Below the pieces are notes generated by a model that saw only the letters and a program-made list of their open reading frames with translations, was not told the DNA's origin and did no database searches. The position numbers and the translations under genes were made by a program. Positions 1 through 9,215 of a DNA stretch of 64,000 nucleotides are shown here, piece by piece. Source of the stretch: Methanosarcina vacuolata Z-761 (GTDB lineage Archaea > Halobacteriota > Methanosarcinia > Methanosarcinales > Methanosarcinaceae); NCBI RefSeq assembly GCF_000969905.1, contig NZ_CP009520.1, positions 2,232,001 through 2,296,000 of the forward strand, written 5' to 3'. Positions within the stretch are counted from its first letter, which is position 1; each line of letters starts with the position of its first letter.

Positions 1-865
1 AATAAATGCGGAGTTCATCGTTTACTACGACCCATCCACAGGGAAAAACAACGTCATTGACATCTCCACTGCGTTCGTATGGCTCACGAGGCCCGAAAAT
101 CCAGCCTTCCGACCTGCGGAGCACTTTTGTGGGATCTTCAAGGTCAAGAAGAGCCAGCCCGAGCCTGTAACTAATTTTGGAGGTCGTCTGGCGTACTCCA
201 TGGTACATAATTAGCCAGCCTTCAGGTGTACGGAGCGGCTGCGGGCATAAACCGATTTTATAAGCATCCCACCATCCACCTTCTCTGGCATATAGAAGAA
301 CTTCGGGTTTTTCCCAGGATTTCATATCATACGAAAAGGAGATCCAGATATTAGCCTTCAAAGTGTGAGTAGTAGGCGCAGGCCTGTGTAATATAGCCCA
401 TTTGCCGTTAAACCTTACAGGAAAAACGGCAGCGTCTTTATTATCTGGAGGCATCAACGGTCCTGCTCGGTCAAAGTTACGAAAATCCTCGGTAAAGGCA
501 AGAGCTGGCAAAGGGCCACTATCCGAAAAAGCCACATATACTATAGCCCACTTTCCCATCTCATCGATGTAAGTTATGCGCGGGTCTTCAATGCCATATA
601 TCTCTTCAGGATAATTTGCGGGGTCCGGAAAAAAGGTTGGCTCACTGTCAATTTCCCAGCCATCAATTCCGTTTTCACTCCTTGCAACTGTAAAATGAGA
701 AAAACCCCTGTGGTCCTCAACCCTGACCAGCAACAGAATTTTACCATCGATTATGGCAGCTGCTGGGTTAAATACTGAATTGGCTCTATAAGGCCAGTCT
801 TCAACCGTAAGTATTGGATTTTTTCTAGACCGTATAAATAGCTCCCCATGGTCTTTCCAGGTCAT
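1..865 (-). CDS. GH130-family glycosidase/phosphorylase (3' end outside window)
   Basis: An open frame of 288 codons runs from ATG at 865 to the left edge without a stop, so the C-terminus is missing. The translation has the five-bladed beta-propeller pattern of GH130 proteins (the PH1107-related glycosidases): NPAA near residue 33, EDPR near residue 94, a PVRFNGKWAILHRP-like stretch near residue 150 and GGWWDAYKIG near residue 190. Family members are mannoside phosphorylases or hydrolases; the substrate here cannot be told. The gene starts 17 bp after the stop of the debranching enzyme on the same strand, so the two are very likely co-transcribed and act on a storage or surface polysaccharide. 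This frame extends to the window edge, so no conclusion about full length is possible. Confidence 0.8.
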   Translation of the reverse strand, partial: MTWKDHGELFIRSRKNPILTVEDWPYRANSVFNPAAAIIDGKILLLVRVEDHRGFSHFTVARSENGIDGWEIDSEPTFFPDPANYPEEIYGIEDPRITYIDEMGKWAIVYVAFSDSGPLPALAFTEDFRNFDRAGPLMPPDNKDAAVFPVRFNGKWAILHRPAPTTHTLKANIWISFSYDMKSWEKPEVLLYAREGGWWDAYKIGLCPQPLRTPEGWLIMYHGVRQTTSKISYRLGLALLDLEDPTKVLRRSEGWIFGPREPYERSGDVNDVVFPCGWVVVNDELRIY

Positions 866-881
866 ATTATTCCCCTTCAGC

Positions 882-2957
882 TTATGTTGTTTTCTCATTT
901 ATCTTCATAGATGAGAAGCTCATCATATCCATTTCCTGGGATATTGTGCTTAAGACTACCGGGGATATTGTGCTTAAAAGTGGCCTGACCTCAAGCACAT
1001 CCTCTACATATGCTCTAAAAATTTCTGCAACGCTCCAGGCCTGAGCTATGCACCCGCCTGGAGAATGAGGATAATCACCATTAAAAACTTCGGAAATGGT
1101 ACCAAAGCCTGCGGTTTCGAAATGCGTGTCAAAGCCCTCAAGGAGAGCCCTCATATCTTCAAGACTCTTTTTGGAATAATTGTTAACTTTCCGGTAAGCT
1201 CTCACATAAGCGCCAAGGAGCCAGGGCCAGGCTGTCCCGTTATGATAAGCTGTATCTCGGGTGAATGCATCCCCGTGATACTGTCCTTTGTATAAAGGAT
1301 GATCACTCGAAAGACTTCTAAGCCCAAAAGGCGTCAAAAGGTCTTTTTCAACTCTGTCCACAATCGCTTTTTCTTTATCAGGGGGGAGCATGGTATTAGG
1401 AAGAGCTACTGCGAAGATTTGATTGGGGCGAATTGCAGGGTCTTTAACCTCGTTTCCGGCTTCATCCTGACATACAAGGTCAAAGAGACAGTTAGTTTCC
1501 GGGTTCCAGAAAGTGCTTTCAAAATTTGAGGCAACACCATCTGCAAGCATCTCATATAAAAAGACCTCTTTTCCAAGAATAGTACCCAGGCTGGAAGCAA
1601 TTTTCAAGGCGTTGTACCAGAGGGCATTGATTTCACAGGCTTTACCTGCTCTTGGAGTTACTGCCCGCTCTCCAATTTTAGCGTCCATCCAGGTTAATTG
1701 AGGCCCCTGTTGAATAAGATGATCAGAATCCATGCAGATTCCAAAGTTCGTACCTTTACGGTAGTTATCTATAATAGCCTCTATAGTGTCCCAGATATCT
1801 GCGAGGAAAAGAAAGTTGCCCGTATATGCAAAATAGCGGCTAACAGCATGGATAAACCAGAGAGAAGCGTCTACCGTATTATATACTGGCTCTCCTCCAA
1901 AAGACGGAAAAGTGTTGGGAATTAAGCCTTTCCTGCAATATTTAGCAAAATTCATGAGAACGGACCTGGCCTCTTCATGACGATAAGGAATTAGATACAG
2001 GCCAGTCAGAGAGATCATGGTATCCCTTCCCCAGTCAGAGTACCAGTGATATCCTGCAATTATAGTATTTTCACCTGAAAAAGGATTCTTCACTGTAAAA
2101 GTGTCCGTCGCCCTGAGAAGTTTAAGAGCAAAGGGATCTGTAAGCCTGGAATTGAGAATAAGGAGGTTCTGTCGGTTTACTGCCCTTTTATAGAGTTCAT
2201 CAACTTTCCTGAGGTTAAGAGGAGGAATGTCGTCTGTTGAAGCAATGATAAAGAAACGAGAAGTTCCAGGTTTGAGTTTGCCTTCGAAATAGCCAGGACT
2301 GAAATTATCTTCCTGATAGTTAAGCCCTCTTTGCTTTTCAGCATCATACTCCAGGTTATAGTACCACCTGGGATCAGAATGATATTCAAGGTTGGATGAA
2401 AGAGAGAAGGTAAAACCATTAGAACTCTCCAGATCTACTCCCTCTGGATAAGCTTTCTGAGAAAAAGAAAGGTATCCTGAGCGAGCAGTGTAATGGAAGT
2501 CTCTTGAGTTTATCAACGGAAATATTTTCAGTAAAGCTTCTTCTGTTATGGATTCGATATCATAGAGAATACAGGTCGTGTTACTGTTATGGACCATGAA
2601 GACTTTTTTCTTCACGGTAAAATCGCCAGGCTGGTAAACCCAGAGAGGAAATGGGTTCTGAACGTATTCGGAAAGGCAATTGAAGCCCGTGGGAGAAACA
2701 GTATCTGTAAATTTATGGACGGCAAGTTTATAAAGTTCTTCATCAGTAGAGATTTCCTCATCAAGAGAAGAAAGCAGTACAAACCTTCCTGGTGAGTTCT
2801 CTGGAGCAGCCACAAGCAGCCCGTGGTAAGTCCTGGTCCCTGCCCCGATAACAGTAGAGGAAGCATATCCTCCAAGTCCGTTTCCTATAATCCACTCTCT
2901 TTTTATTCCTTCTTCGTATGTTGAAAGACAATCTGCCCCAAGCCTGATCCCACTCAT
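882..2957 (-). CDS. Glycogen debranching enzyme (amylo-alpha-1,6-glucosidase family)
   Basis: A 691-aa protein of the archaeal/bacterial predicted debranching-enzyme family. The N-terminal domain opens with GNGLGGYASSTVIGAGTRTYHG (residues about 25-46), the hallmark of the GDE_N domain. The C-terminal half is the (alpha/alpha)6 glucosidase domain with YSDWGRDTMISL near residue 310 and RDTAYHNGTAWPW near residue 570, the segments carrying the acid and base residues of related GH15/GH133 enzymes. It should hydrolyse alpha-1,6 branch points of glycogen in the cytoplasm. ATG 2957 is preceded by a TATA-like box about 25 bases upstream and no Shine-Dalgarno, suggesting a leaderless message. The downstream GH130 gene is probably in the same operon. 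The length is normal for the family. Confidence 0.88.
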   Translation of the reverse strand: MSGIRLGADCLSTYEEGIKREWIIGNGLGGYASSTVIGAGTRTYHGLLVAAPENSPGRFVLLSSLDEEISTDEELYKLAVHKFTDTVSPTGFNCLSEYVQNPFPLWVYQPGDFTVKKKVFMVHNSNTTCILYDIESITEEALLKIFPLINSRDFHYTARSGYLSFSQKAYPEGVDLESSNGFTFSLSSNLEYHSDPRWYYNLEYDAEKQRGLNYQEDNFSPGYFEGKLKPGTSRFFIIASTDDIPPLNLRKVDELYKRAVNRQNLLILNSRLTDPFALKLLRATDTFTVKNPFSGENTIIAGYHWYSDWGRDTMISLTGLYLIPYRHEEARSVLMNFAKYCRKGLIPNTFPSFGGEPVYNTVDASLWFIHAVSRYFAYTGNFLFLADIWDTIEAIIDNYRKGTNFGICMDSDHLIQQGPQLTWMDAKIGERAVTPRAGKACEINALWYNALKIASSLGTILGKEVFLYEMLADGVASNFESTFWNPETNCLFDLVCQDEAGNEVKDPAIRPNQIFAVALPNTMLPPDKEKAIVDRVEKDLLTPFGLRSLSSDHPLYKGQYHGDAFTRDTAYHNGTAWPWLLGAYVRAYRKVNNYSKKSLEDMRALLEGFDTHFETAGFGTISEVFNGDYPHSPGGCIAQAWSVAEIFRAYVEDVLEVRPLLSTISPVVLSTISQEMDMMSFSSMKINEKTT

Positions 2958-2978
2958 GTATATTTAATTAGGATTGAT

Positions 2979-2990
2979 TTATTAAATAGC
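2979..2990 (-). promoter_or_regulatory. TATA-like box of the debranching enzyme operon
   Basis: Read on the minus strand this is TATTTAATAAAT, about 25 bases upstream of ATG 2957. An archaeal TATA box at that distance would place the transcription start at or next to the start codon, which fits the absence of a Shine-Dalgarno. The assignment is from sequence only. Confidence 0.4.
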
Positions 2991-3250
2991 TATACGTTTA
3001 GAAAAAAACAAGCTTATCCGGAGCTATTGGCTCTTTTTTGTATGTTTTTCAGTTCTCTCGCTTGTATATATTTTAAAATTTATATATGTAGTTATATTTA
3101 TATTTGTATTTTCATTTACACTAATATTTATACTTGGATTTATATCTATATGAGTATTTTAAGTTTCATTTTGGTAATGTAGAATGATTCTATAAAATGA
3201 AACAACTTCGAAGTTGAAGCGAAATGGTGGTCACCTGTATATGACAGATC

Positions 3251-3301
3251 ATTGTAATAAAAGAAATTAAAAAAGCGAAATGATTTCGGGATAAACACTT
3301 T
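3251..3301 (+). repeat. Dispersed intergenic repeat, copy 1
   Basis: The stretch ATTAAAAAAGCGAAATGATT plus the following GGATAAA words recurs with about 80 percent identity at 55430-55481, also in a non-coding gap. It has no clear terminal repeats. It could be a decayed mobile element or a shared regulatory leader. Confidence 0.4.
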
Positions 3302-3465
3302 ACTCTCATAACTTTTGATCACGGCTTCAAAAATTCTGTCACGGAGCAAAACTTTATTAGTTACCGGGAAAAATGATTTCCATTAATATTTTGAGTTTTC
3401 AATAAAAAATTCATAAAGATCTGTTTAGAGGTATCTAAAAAGAGTTATCAGGGGGAGTATAAATA

Positions 3466-4626
3466 ATGACCGAAAACAGGACATATATCTATCTAAACCC
3501 AAAAGTAGCCCTGATGGGGGCTGGCTGCGTAAAAGAGATCGGCAAGCATGCAAAAGACCTTGGAGCTACAAAAGCCCTTATAGTTTCCGGCAAAAGCAAG
3601 CATGGAGAGCAGCTTGCACAGAACATCTACAAAATTCTTAAAGATTCAGGTCTGGAAGGCACCATCTTTCCAGGAGCAGACCCAAATCCGACCGATACTT
3701 CAGTTATGGAAGGAGCGGATATTTACAGAAAAGAGAACTGCAACATAATAATTGCTGTCGGAGGAGGAAGCCCTATGGACTGCGCAAAGGCAATTGGAAT
3801 TGTAGTATATAACGGTGGATTGATCAATGACTATGAAGGCGTAGGAAAAGTTACAAAAGGAACTCCTCCACTTATCACAGTAAATACGACTGCTGGCACT
3901 GCGAGTGAGATGACAAGTTTCACAATTATTACGGATACGAAGCGGCATATCAAAATGGCAATCGTCGACCCGCGCATTACTCCTGATATTGCAGTTAACG
4001 ACCCTGAACTCATGGTAAGCATGCCGCCTGCACTTACGGCTGCAACCGGTATGGACGCTTTAACCCATGCAGTTGAAGCTTATGTTTCTACCATGGCAAC
4101 GCCTACAACAGATGCAGCTGCTATTAAATCCATAGAACTTATCTCAAAATATTTACGTGAAGCCGTTGCCCACGGAGAAGACGTGGGGATCAGGGATATG
4201 ATGGCACATGCCGAATACCTCGCAGGTATCGCTTTTAACAATGCAAGCCTTGGTTATGTACATTCTATGGCGCACCAGCTAGGGGGGCTTTATAACTTTC
4301 CTCATGGGGTTTGCAACGCGATTCTTCTTCCGTATGTGGAAGCATACAACAAGAAGGTCGTTCCGGAACGTTTTGCCGATATTGCTCGGGCAATGGGAGA
4401 AAAAGTGGAGGGATTAAGCTATGAAGAAGCTGCAGACCGAGCTATAGAAGCCATCAGGAAACTTGCATTGGATATAGGAATTCCTTCTGGCTTAAAAGAA
4501 CTTGGCGCAAAGGAAGAAGATCTCGAAATCCTGGCTGAACATGCAATGCAGGATGTCTGCCGCCTGACAAACCCCAGAGAACTTTCAAAGGAAGATATTA
4601 TCGAAATATACAGAAAGGCCATGTGA
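3466..4626 (+). CDS. Iron-containing alcohol dehydrogenase
   Basis: A 386-aa group III (Fe-dependent) NAD(P) alcohol dehydrogenase. The dinucleotide-binding loop GGGSPMD is at residues 99-105, NTTAGTASEMT at 140-150, and the metal ligands fit D197, H201, H266 and H280 (GMDALTHAVEAY and GYVHSMAHQLGGLYNFPHG). Family members interconvert alcohols and aldehydes or ketones in the cytoplasm; the substrate is unknown. The ATG at 3466 has GGGGGAG about 12 bases upstream. Full length for the family. A 15-bp tandem array begins 8 bp after the stop. The following gene is 260 bp away and need not be in the same transcript. Confidence 0.93.
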   Translation: MTENRTYIYLNPKVALMGAGCVKEIGKHAKDLGATKALIVSGKSKHGEQLAQNIYKILKDSGLEGTIFPGADPNPTDTSVMEGADIYRKENCNIIIAVGGGSPMDCAKAIGIVVYNGGLINDYEGVGKVTKGTPPLITVNTTAGTASEMTSFTIITDTKRHIKMAIVDPRITPDIAVNDPELMVSMPPALTAATGMDALTHAVEAYVSTMATPTTDAAAIKSIELISKYLREAVAHGEDVGIRDMMAHAEYLAGIAFNNASLGYVHSMAHQLGGLYNFPHGVCNAILLPYVEAYNKKVVPERFADIARAMGEKVEGLSYEEAADRAIEAIRKLALDIGIPSGLKELGAKEEDLEILAEHAMQDVCRLTNPRELSKEDIIEIYRKAM

Positions 4627-4629
4627 AAA

Positions 4630-4755
4630 ATGCCTGGAGAGAACAATTCTGGAGAGAACAATTCTGGAGAGAACAATTCTGGAGAGAACAATTCTGGAGA
4701 GAGTAACTCTAGAAAACTCAAACCTGGAAAGAGCATGCCTGGAAAGAACACCTGA
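4630..4755 (+). repeat. 15-bp tandem array after the alcohol dehydrogenase gene
   Basis: The unit CTGGAGAGAACAATT is repeated about five times almost exactly from 4634 and then three more times in decayed form to 4753. Because 15 is a multiple of 3, the array keeps a 41-codon frame open from ATG 4630 to TGA 4753, encoding a GENNS pentapeptide repeat. There is no good ribosome site for it, so I list it as a repeat and not as a gene. Confidence 0.85.
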
Positions 4756-4891
4756 AATTGAGATTTTAAATTGTTAACTATCTTGCCAAAAAACGAACTA
4801 TTATTATCCTTCTTTGTTTTATGATAAGATCAGTAAATTGCGTCTTCAAGAGAAGGTTTTGAGATTGAATAAATAAGGAGAATGATTCTTG

Positions 4892-5419
4892 ATGAAACTA
4901 TTTGGCGGCCATGAAGGCCATGACGAAGAAAAAAAGCACATATACAGAATGCACGAAAAACTTGTTTCCATTGGAGATGATTACTGGATCGAGAATGAAG
5001 AAGGAAAACGAGAATTTTATGTTGACGGTAAGGCATTTCGTCTCCGAAACACTCTGATTTTAAAGGATTCACAGGGAAGAGATCTTTACAAAATTCAGGA
5101 GAGGTTACTAAAAATAAGGGATACAATGGATATAACGCGAGTAGATGACGGCCTGGCTGCAACAATTAAAAAATCGTTCATTAATATTTTGAGGGACAGC
5201 TGGACTGTTGAAATTTCGGATGGGCCGGAGATGAAATTAAAAGGCGATATTCTTGATCATGAGTATCGAATTGATGTTGAAGGAGAGAGAATTGCAGAAA
5301 TCTCGAAAAAATGGTTCCACATCCGGGATACCTATGGAGTGGAAATCGAACCTGGACAGGACAATGCATTCATTCTGGCGATTACAGCTGCACTCGATCA
5401 AATGGCACATGAGGACTGA
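4892..5419 (+). CDS. LURP-one-related (Tubby-like fold) protein
   Basis: A protein of about 175 residues that matches the LURP-one/YxjI family pattern: two similar halves of beta hairpins of the type GRDLYKIQERLLKIRDTMDI and ERIAEISKKWFHIRDTYGVEI, ending in a helix (AFILAITAALDQM). The family has a Tubby-like barrel. Bacterial and archaeal members have no proven activity, and a scaffold or membrane-phospholipid-binding role is often supposed. AAGGAG at 4875-4880 serves either TTG 4889 or ATG 4892; I choose ATG. The N-terminus is histidine-rich (FGGHEGHDEEKKH), which may bind metal. It stands alone between the alcohol dehydrogenase and the permease. Confidence 0.75.
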   Translation: MKLFGGHEGHDEEKKHIYRMHEKLVSIGDDYWIENEEGKREFYVDGKAFRLRNTLILKDSQGRDLYKIQERLLKIRDTMDITRVDDGLAATIKKSFINILRDSWTVEISDGPEMKLKGDILDHEYRIDVEGERIAEISKKWFHIRDTYGVEIEPGQDNAFILAITAALDQMAHED

Positions 5420-5531
5420 ATCCTGGCCTGAGAAGAGCTAAAAGATATAGCTGTGCTAAGGCAAGTAATATTGATAGATTTGACAGATGTTACTTCTATA
5501 GGAGGAAAAAGCAGGGCACAAATTTCTATGG

Positions 5532-6599
5532 ATGACTGCGAAAGAATATAGGGGGGATGAAAATATAAATTCAAATGATCACTCAGTACCCGCTAAAATT
5601 TTACTTTACAGCACCGCTGCCGTTATTTTGACAATAGGGATGCGGGAAATTGCATCAATACTTACAGTAGTCTTTTTCTCTGTGTTTACTGCACTGATCT
5701 TTACTCCACTTGTCCGCTGGCTAAAACAACGAGGGATTCCAGGTACACTGAGTGTTATTCTGGTAATCTTACTATTTACTTTAATTATCCTGGTTCTTGG
5801 GGTAATAGTTGTTGAAGCAGCATTGCAGTTTGGAAATCAGATCCCGAGTTATCAAGCTCAGTTGACTGAATTGGCGAATAACCTTACAAAATATATCCCT
5901 TCATATGAAGAATTTTCCATACAGTCGATTCTCCGTAGTATCGTGTCGATAACAATTTCTCTCATGGCAAATACCGTTAACGGAATTGTGAATGCTGGAG
6001 CAACAGTCGGAATTATTATTGTTACAGCAGCATTTCTGCTAATTGATGCCGCCAATACTTCTGAAAAAGTAGACTCGGAAATTGGAAAGCAGTCCGAACT
6101 CCGCTTGAGGATAAGTAAATTTAGCAAGAAGCTGGTAAAATTCATTGTCATAAGAGCAGAAATAAACCTTATAACTGGTATTACAATTGCTCTCCTCCTC
6201 TTCATCGGAGGCATTGACTATGCTATTCTCTGGGGAGTCCTCATATTTCTGTTAAGTTATATTCCCTATATTGGTCTGGTTATTGCTTCTGTTCCTCCAA
6301 TAATGCTTGCGCTTTTTAAGTATGGGCCTCTAGGTGCTCTTGCAGTCATTCTAATTATTGTTGCTGTGGACGCGCTTGCAGAAAATGTTCTTTTTCCATC
6401 ACTTATGGGAAAAGGCCTGCAACTATCTCCTGCTTTCCTGTTTCTTGCTCTTCTCTACTGGAATTTCGTGTTTGGACTTGCAGGTGTGCTGCTTTCAATA
6501 CCGCTTACAATAGTTTTGAAGATTATACTTGAAAGCTTTGAGGAAACAAAATGGCTGGCCAGATTGATGGGTCCGATTGAAGAAACTGAAGAAAGTTGA
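5532..6599 (+). CDS. AI-2E family transporter (PerM/UPF0118)
   Basis: A 355-aa integral membrane protein with about seven to eight hydrophobic segments: a pair near residues 25-60, one near 75-98, one near 150-170, and a C-terminal cluster from about 205 to 335. Between the third and fourth lies the soluble helical loop typical of UPF0118. Members export diverse small molecules, and some are Na+/H+ antiporters; the AI-2 name is historical and does not imply quorum sensing here. The ATG at 5532 lacks a close Shine-Dalgarno: GGAGG lies about 27 bases upstream, so the start is the weakest part of this call. The C-terminus is acidic (EETEES). Confidence 0.85.
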   Translation: MTAKEYRGDENINSNDHSVPAKILLYSTAAVILTIGMREIASILTVVFFSVFTALIFTPLVRWLKQRGIPGTLSVILVILLFTLIILVLGVIVVEAALQFGNQIPSYQAQLTELANNLTKYIPSYEEFSIQSILRSIVSITISLMANTVNGIVNAGATVGIIIVTAAFLLIDAANTSEKVDSEIGKQSELRLRISKFSKKLVKFIVIRAEINLITGITIALLLFIGGIDYAILWGVLIFLLSYIPYIGLVIASVPPIMLALFKYGPLGALAVILIIVAVDALAENVLFPSLMGKGLQLSPAFLFLALLYWNFVFGLAGVLLSIPLTIVLKIILESFEETKWLARLMGPIEETEES

Positions 6600-6660
6600 G
6601 GAAATGGACTCTTCAAAAGTAAACTTTTGTGGAAATTTTCTTCAAATCAGGATCGATATC

Positions 6661-6750
6661 GAATCCGAAAATATGAACAAGAAATAAGAAATCGTTGTCG
6701 AATCTGAAAATATGAACAAGAAATAAGAGATCACTGTCGAATCTGAAAAG
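6661..6750. repeat. 39-bp tandem repeat after the AI-2E transporter gene
   Basis: Two nearly identical 39-bp units (6661-6699 and 6700-6738, core AATATGAACAAGAAATAAGA) are followed by a partial third. They begin about 60 bp after the transporter stop. The rest of the 285-bp gap to 6885 has nothing I recognise. Confidence 0.75.
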
Positions 6751-6884
6751 AAGAGTAAAAACAAGAAATTAGTGAAAAAATATGAAACTTTTTCTGTGAG
6801 GAATAAAATGTAGAGGTAAATCAAAATCCATGTTTGCCACCTTAAACAGGGATTTTCAATACCTTATGTAGGGTAATTGATTGA

Positions 6885-7088
6885 TCACCATGCTACCCTG
6901 TATCCAAAAACCGTGTCCTGACATCCCTGGCACAGTCCTGAAATCTTGAATTCCTTGACAAACGCTTCGCTTCGGAATTCGTCTTCGTCTACTCTCTCCT
7001 CACATAACGGACATGTACACTTTGCAACTATCTTAATTTCTCGCCTAAATCCTAGTGATTTTAAAAAGCTCTTTTTTTCCATTTCCAT
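6885..7088 (-). CDS. Small zinc-ribbon-like hypothetical protein
   Basis: A short protein of about 67 residues starting MEMEKKSFLKSL at ATG 7088, with two CxxC knuckles (CTCPLCEERVDEDEF and GLCQGCQDTVFGYR) separated by 28 residues. This fits a single zinc ribbon. No enzyme domain is present. The frame stays open upstream to a TTG at 7136, but only the ATG has a GAG-type ribosome site, so I prefer it. A role as a DNA-, RNA- or protein-binding adaptor is possible but not shown. It is followed by the array-bearing 3' flank of the AI-2E gene in convergent orientation. Confidence 0.6.
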   Translation of the reverse strand: MEMEKKSFLKSLGFRREIKIVAKCTCPLCEERVDEDEFRSEAFVKEFKISGLCQGCQDTVFGYRVAW

Positions 7089-7591
7089 ATCTATCAACTC
7101 TATAATTCCATGATACAATATGCTGTTTCCGAACAACCACCCAAAAAAAGAAGCAAATATAGATGGCTCAATTATTTCAGCTTAAATGACAGATGCTTTT
7201 CAGCATATGTATCAACAAACAATTCTGTCTGCAATTTGCAGTAATGTTTTTATTTATGTTTAGCATGAAAGTTCTTTCAAGTACTTTCATTTAGCACGAA
7301 AGTTCTTTCAAGTACCTGCATTTCTTTGTGCCTGTTATTCGAAGAATTTCATGTGTGTTTTGGTATTGCTCGCGAATTTTTATAATATAAAAGTAGTGTA
7401 GAATTTTCCTACCGTTTTAACACCTGTTCTAACAGATCTTATTCGCGTATATAATAATCTGCAGAAACCAATATAAATTTATTGGTTTTTTGGTTCTTAT
7501 TCATTCCCTATGGATAACACTATTTTCAATTCGATATCCGCTGGACTTATAAGAATAGCTGGATTTATTTTCGGTTATTTCTTCTGCTTTT
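7089..7591. other. Intergenic region with dispersed repeat
   Basis: Contains an imperfect direct duplication of about 34 bp (7265-7324, core GAAAGTTCTTTCAAGTAC) followed by copy A of a dispersed repeat (7319-7359). TATAATATAAAAG at about 7380-7392 and other AT words occur, but no gene is supported. Confidence 0.45.
7319..7359 (+). repeat. Dispersed intergenic repeat, copy A
   Basis: The core TGTTATTCGAAGAATTTCAT is shared with 33095-33137 and 41331-41372, each preceded by a TTTCATT...TTTGTGC-like segment. All three lie outside genes. Confidence 0.6.
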
Positions 7592-8173
7592 TCAGTTATT
7601 TCGGTCCTTCTCTACAATTTTTAAAACATCAACGTTTGAAGTAGTCTGAATCAAAAAGAACTGCTTGCTCACAGACGCGGTTTTCCTTGCTGCAGTTTCC
7701 ATACAGAGAATGAGAATTTTGATGGCATCCTGAAAAGTGCTCTTCTTCGTCCAGTTGTCTTTGAAGCACTTATTGGCTACCTGCTTTGTGAAATCGTTCC
7801 CGAGAACTATTAAATTACTTCCCTTTGTGTGTGAGGTTAAAGTTATCTCGGAATCCCTGATCTCGGCAATTGCGTGGTTCCCGGCTGAGGCGTACAGCCT
7901 TCTTTTTTTGGTGACCCCGCCTTCAATTGAGGATACTTCCCCTATTAAAATGCCGTCTCTTTCCGAGATCTTGCTTTTGCAGTCCGTAACAGTTATGCCG
8001 ACCCCGAATTCTCGGGCTTTTTTTGCGAGCTCGTCATCCGTGACTATTGTCCCGTTGTAAAGATCTTTTTCAAGCTTTTCTCTGTTCTGCTTCTCTCCTT
8101 CAAAAGTTATTTCCCGCAGGTCTCCGGTCATTACTGCACCGTTCTTCCCGATAAAAGCGATAACAAGGGTCAT
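7592..8173 (-). CDS. DUF2121 family archaeal protein
   Basis: A protein of about 193 residues beginning MTLVIAFIGKNGAVMTGDLREITF, which matches the start of the DUF2121 family found in methanogens. Its beta-rich beginning resembles that of Ntn-hydrolase/proteasome-like proteins, but no function is established. The longer frame to 8242 exists, but ATG 8173 is preceded by TCTGGAGCGG at the right distance and is the better start. The C-terminus has a conserved-looking helix (AIKILILCMETAARKTASVSKQF). No operon partner: the gap to the next gene on this strand is about 500 bp. Confidence 0.7.
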   Translation of the reverse strand: MTLVIAFIGKNGAVMTGDLREITFEGEKQNREKLEKDLYNGTIVTDDELAKKAREFGVGITVTDCKSKISERDGILIGEVSSIEGGVTKKRRLYASAGNHAIAEIRDSEITLTSHTKGSNLIVLGNDFTKQVANKCFKDNWTKKSTFQDAIKILILCMETAARKTASVSKQFFLIQTTSNVDVLKIVEKDRNN

Positions 8174-8800
8174 TTTAATCCGCTCCAGAACCTGTATAAA
8201 AAATATTCTGCATTTTAAGGGATCTTCTGCCTTATAAGCCATTTGTGTTTTTGATCCACTTCAGCTATTTCTGATCTTACATCTACTGGAATATTCTTCT
8301 AGTTGTATCGAAATAAATGTCTTGTGGGCTTTCTATGGCTCTGACCAGCGCATAAAATATGCCTTGTATTATGCTTTGTAGCTTTGTCAGAACATTTGTC
8401 AGGATAGTCTGGTGTCGAGTCAATCATTAAGAATTCAATAGTTATGGATAATTGCAATTGATTTTATACGACATTTTACTGTTGACTCAACTAGCAGATC
8501 AAATGTGAGAAGGACATTTTCAGAAAAAGCTAGATAAAAGAAAAAAGAAAAAAGAAGAAAGAAAGTTTGATTTTGACTCCGGGCTAAGATTTCTTTTTTG
8601 ATAAACTTTAAATATGAATATATGTTATATGGATCTAATATATGTTAACTATATCTAACTAAATGTTAGAGATAATTAATTAAATGTTATTAATATCTAA
8701 TAATATGTTGTAAATAAGAAACAATACCGTGGTAATGTAAAATAAAATAGACTCCACTAGGCTACGCTTATTGAAATCAAGATTATTCAAAGGGATAGCT
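8174..8800. other. Divergent AT-rich intergenic region
   Basis: About 630 bp between the DUF2121 gene and the membrane-protein/Xre pair. A TATA-like CTTTAAATATGA at 8607-8618 could drive the plus-strand genes. It is followed by a run of ATGTTA/ATCTAATA words at 8618-8712 that looks like a degenerate repeat. I see no gene. Confidence 0.4.
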
Positions 8801-9196
8801 ATGAAAAATATAAAAAAGATATATATGTACAAGCTTGCTTTAGGAGTTATTATTCTGCTTGCTGGAATAGTATCAGCAACTTGTTATAAACATGAAGCTT
8901 TGGCTTCAAGTTTTCTAATCAGCATGGGGCTAATTCTCTTTATTCTAACAGCTTTCAGGTTCTTCAGGCAGGGTGACTTTCCAGATAGGGATGAAAGGAC
9001 AAAAAAACTAGCAGCTTATGGGATAACTTATTCCTGGCTTCTGACACTGGTACTCATTTCAGTGTTCTATTTGGCGGACTACTTCAAAATGGTTGAGTTT
9101 ACTGCTGGAAGCGTGCTTGGTATACTTCTTATCTTCATGATCATTTCAGCAAACGTTTTCAGGTGGTATTTCATGCGAAAAGGCGACATTGAGTAA
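8801..9196 (+). CDS. Small four-helix membrane protein paired with an Xre regulator
   Basis: A protein of about 131 residues from ATG 8801 (AAAGGGATAG upstream). It has four predicted transmembrane segments, two at residues about 13-30 and 37-53, then a conserved-looking cytoplasmic loop [19 protein letters not shown], then two more at about 78-95 and 103-120. The DERTKK loop and the position next to a small Xre protein fit the DUF2178-like membrane proteins often encoded with such regulators. The function is unknown; a membrane sensor for the regulator is an inference. It lies 19 bp upstream of the regulator and likely shares its message. Confidence 0.65.
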   Translation: MKNIKKIYMYKLALGVIILLAGIVSATCYKHEALASSFLISMGLILFILTAFRFFRQGDFPDRDERTKKLAAYGITYSWLLTLVLISVFYLADYFKMVEFTAGSVLGILLIFMIISANVFRWYFMRKGDIE

Positions 9197-9215
9197 GGCT
9201 TTCGGAGGGCAAACC

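Larger units (their letters stand above)
2958..3465. other. AT-rich divergent intergenic region
   Basis: This 508-bp gap separates the debranching enzyme (minus) from the alcohol dehydrogenase (plus). Positions 3070-3150 are a degenerate run of TTTATA/TATTTATA words. Positions 3251-3301 carry a segment similar to one at 55430-55481 (see findings). A 67-codon minus-strand frame at 3146-3349 has no ribosome site and no recognisable domain, and I do not call it. Confidence 0.5.

Noticed and set aside
3146-3349. 67-codon minus-strand gene
   Set aside because: AT-rich low-complexity translation (FFNFFYYND), no ribosome site, and it overlaps a dispersed repeat.
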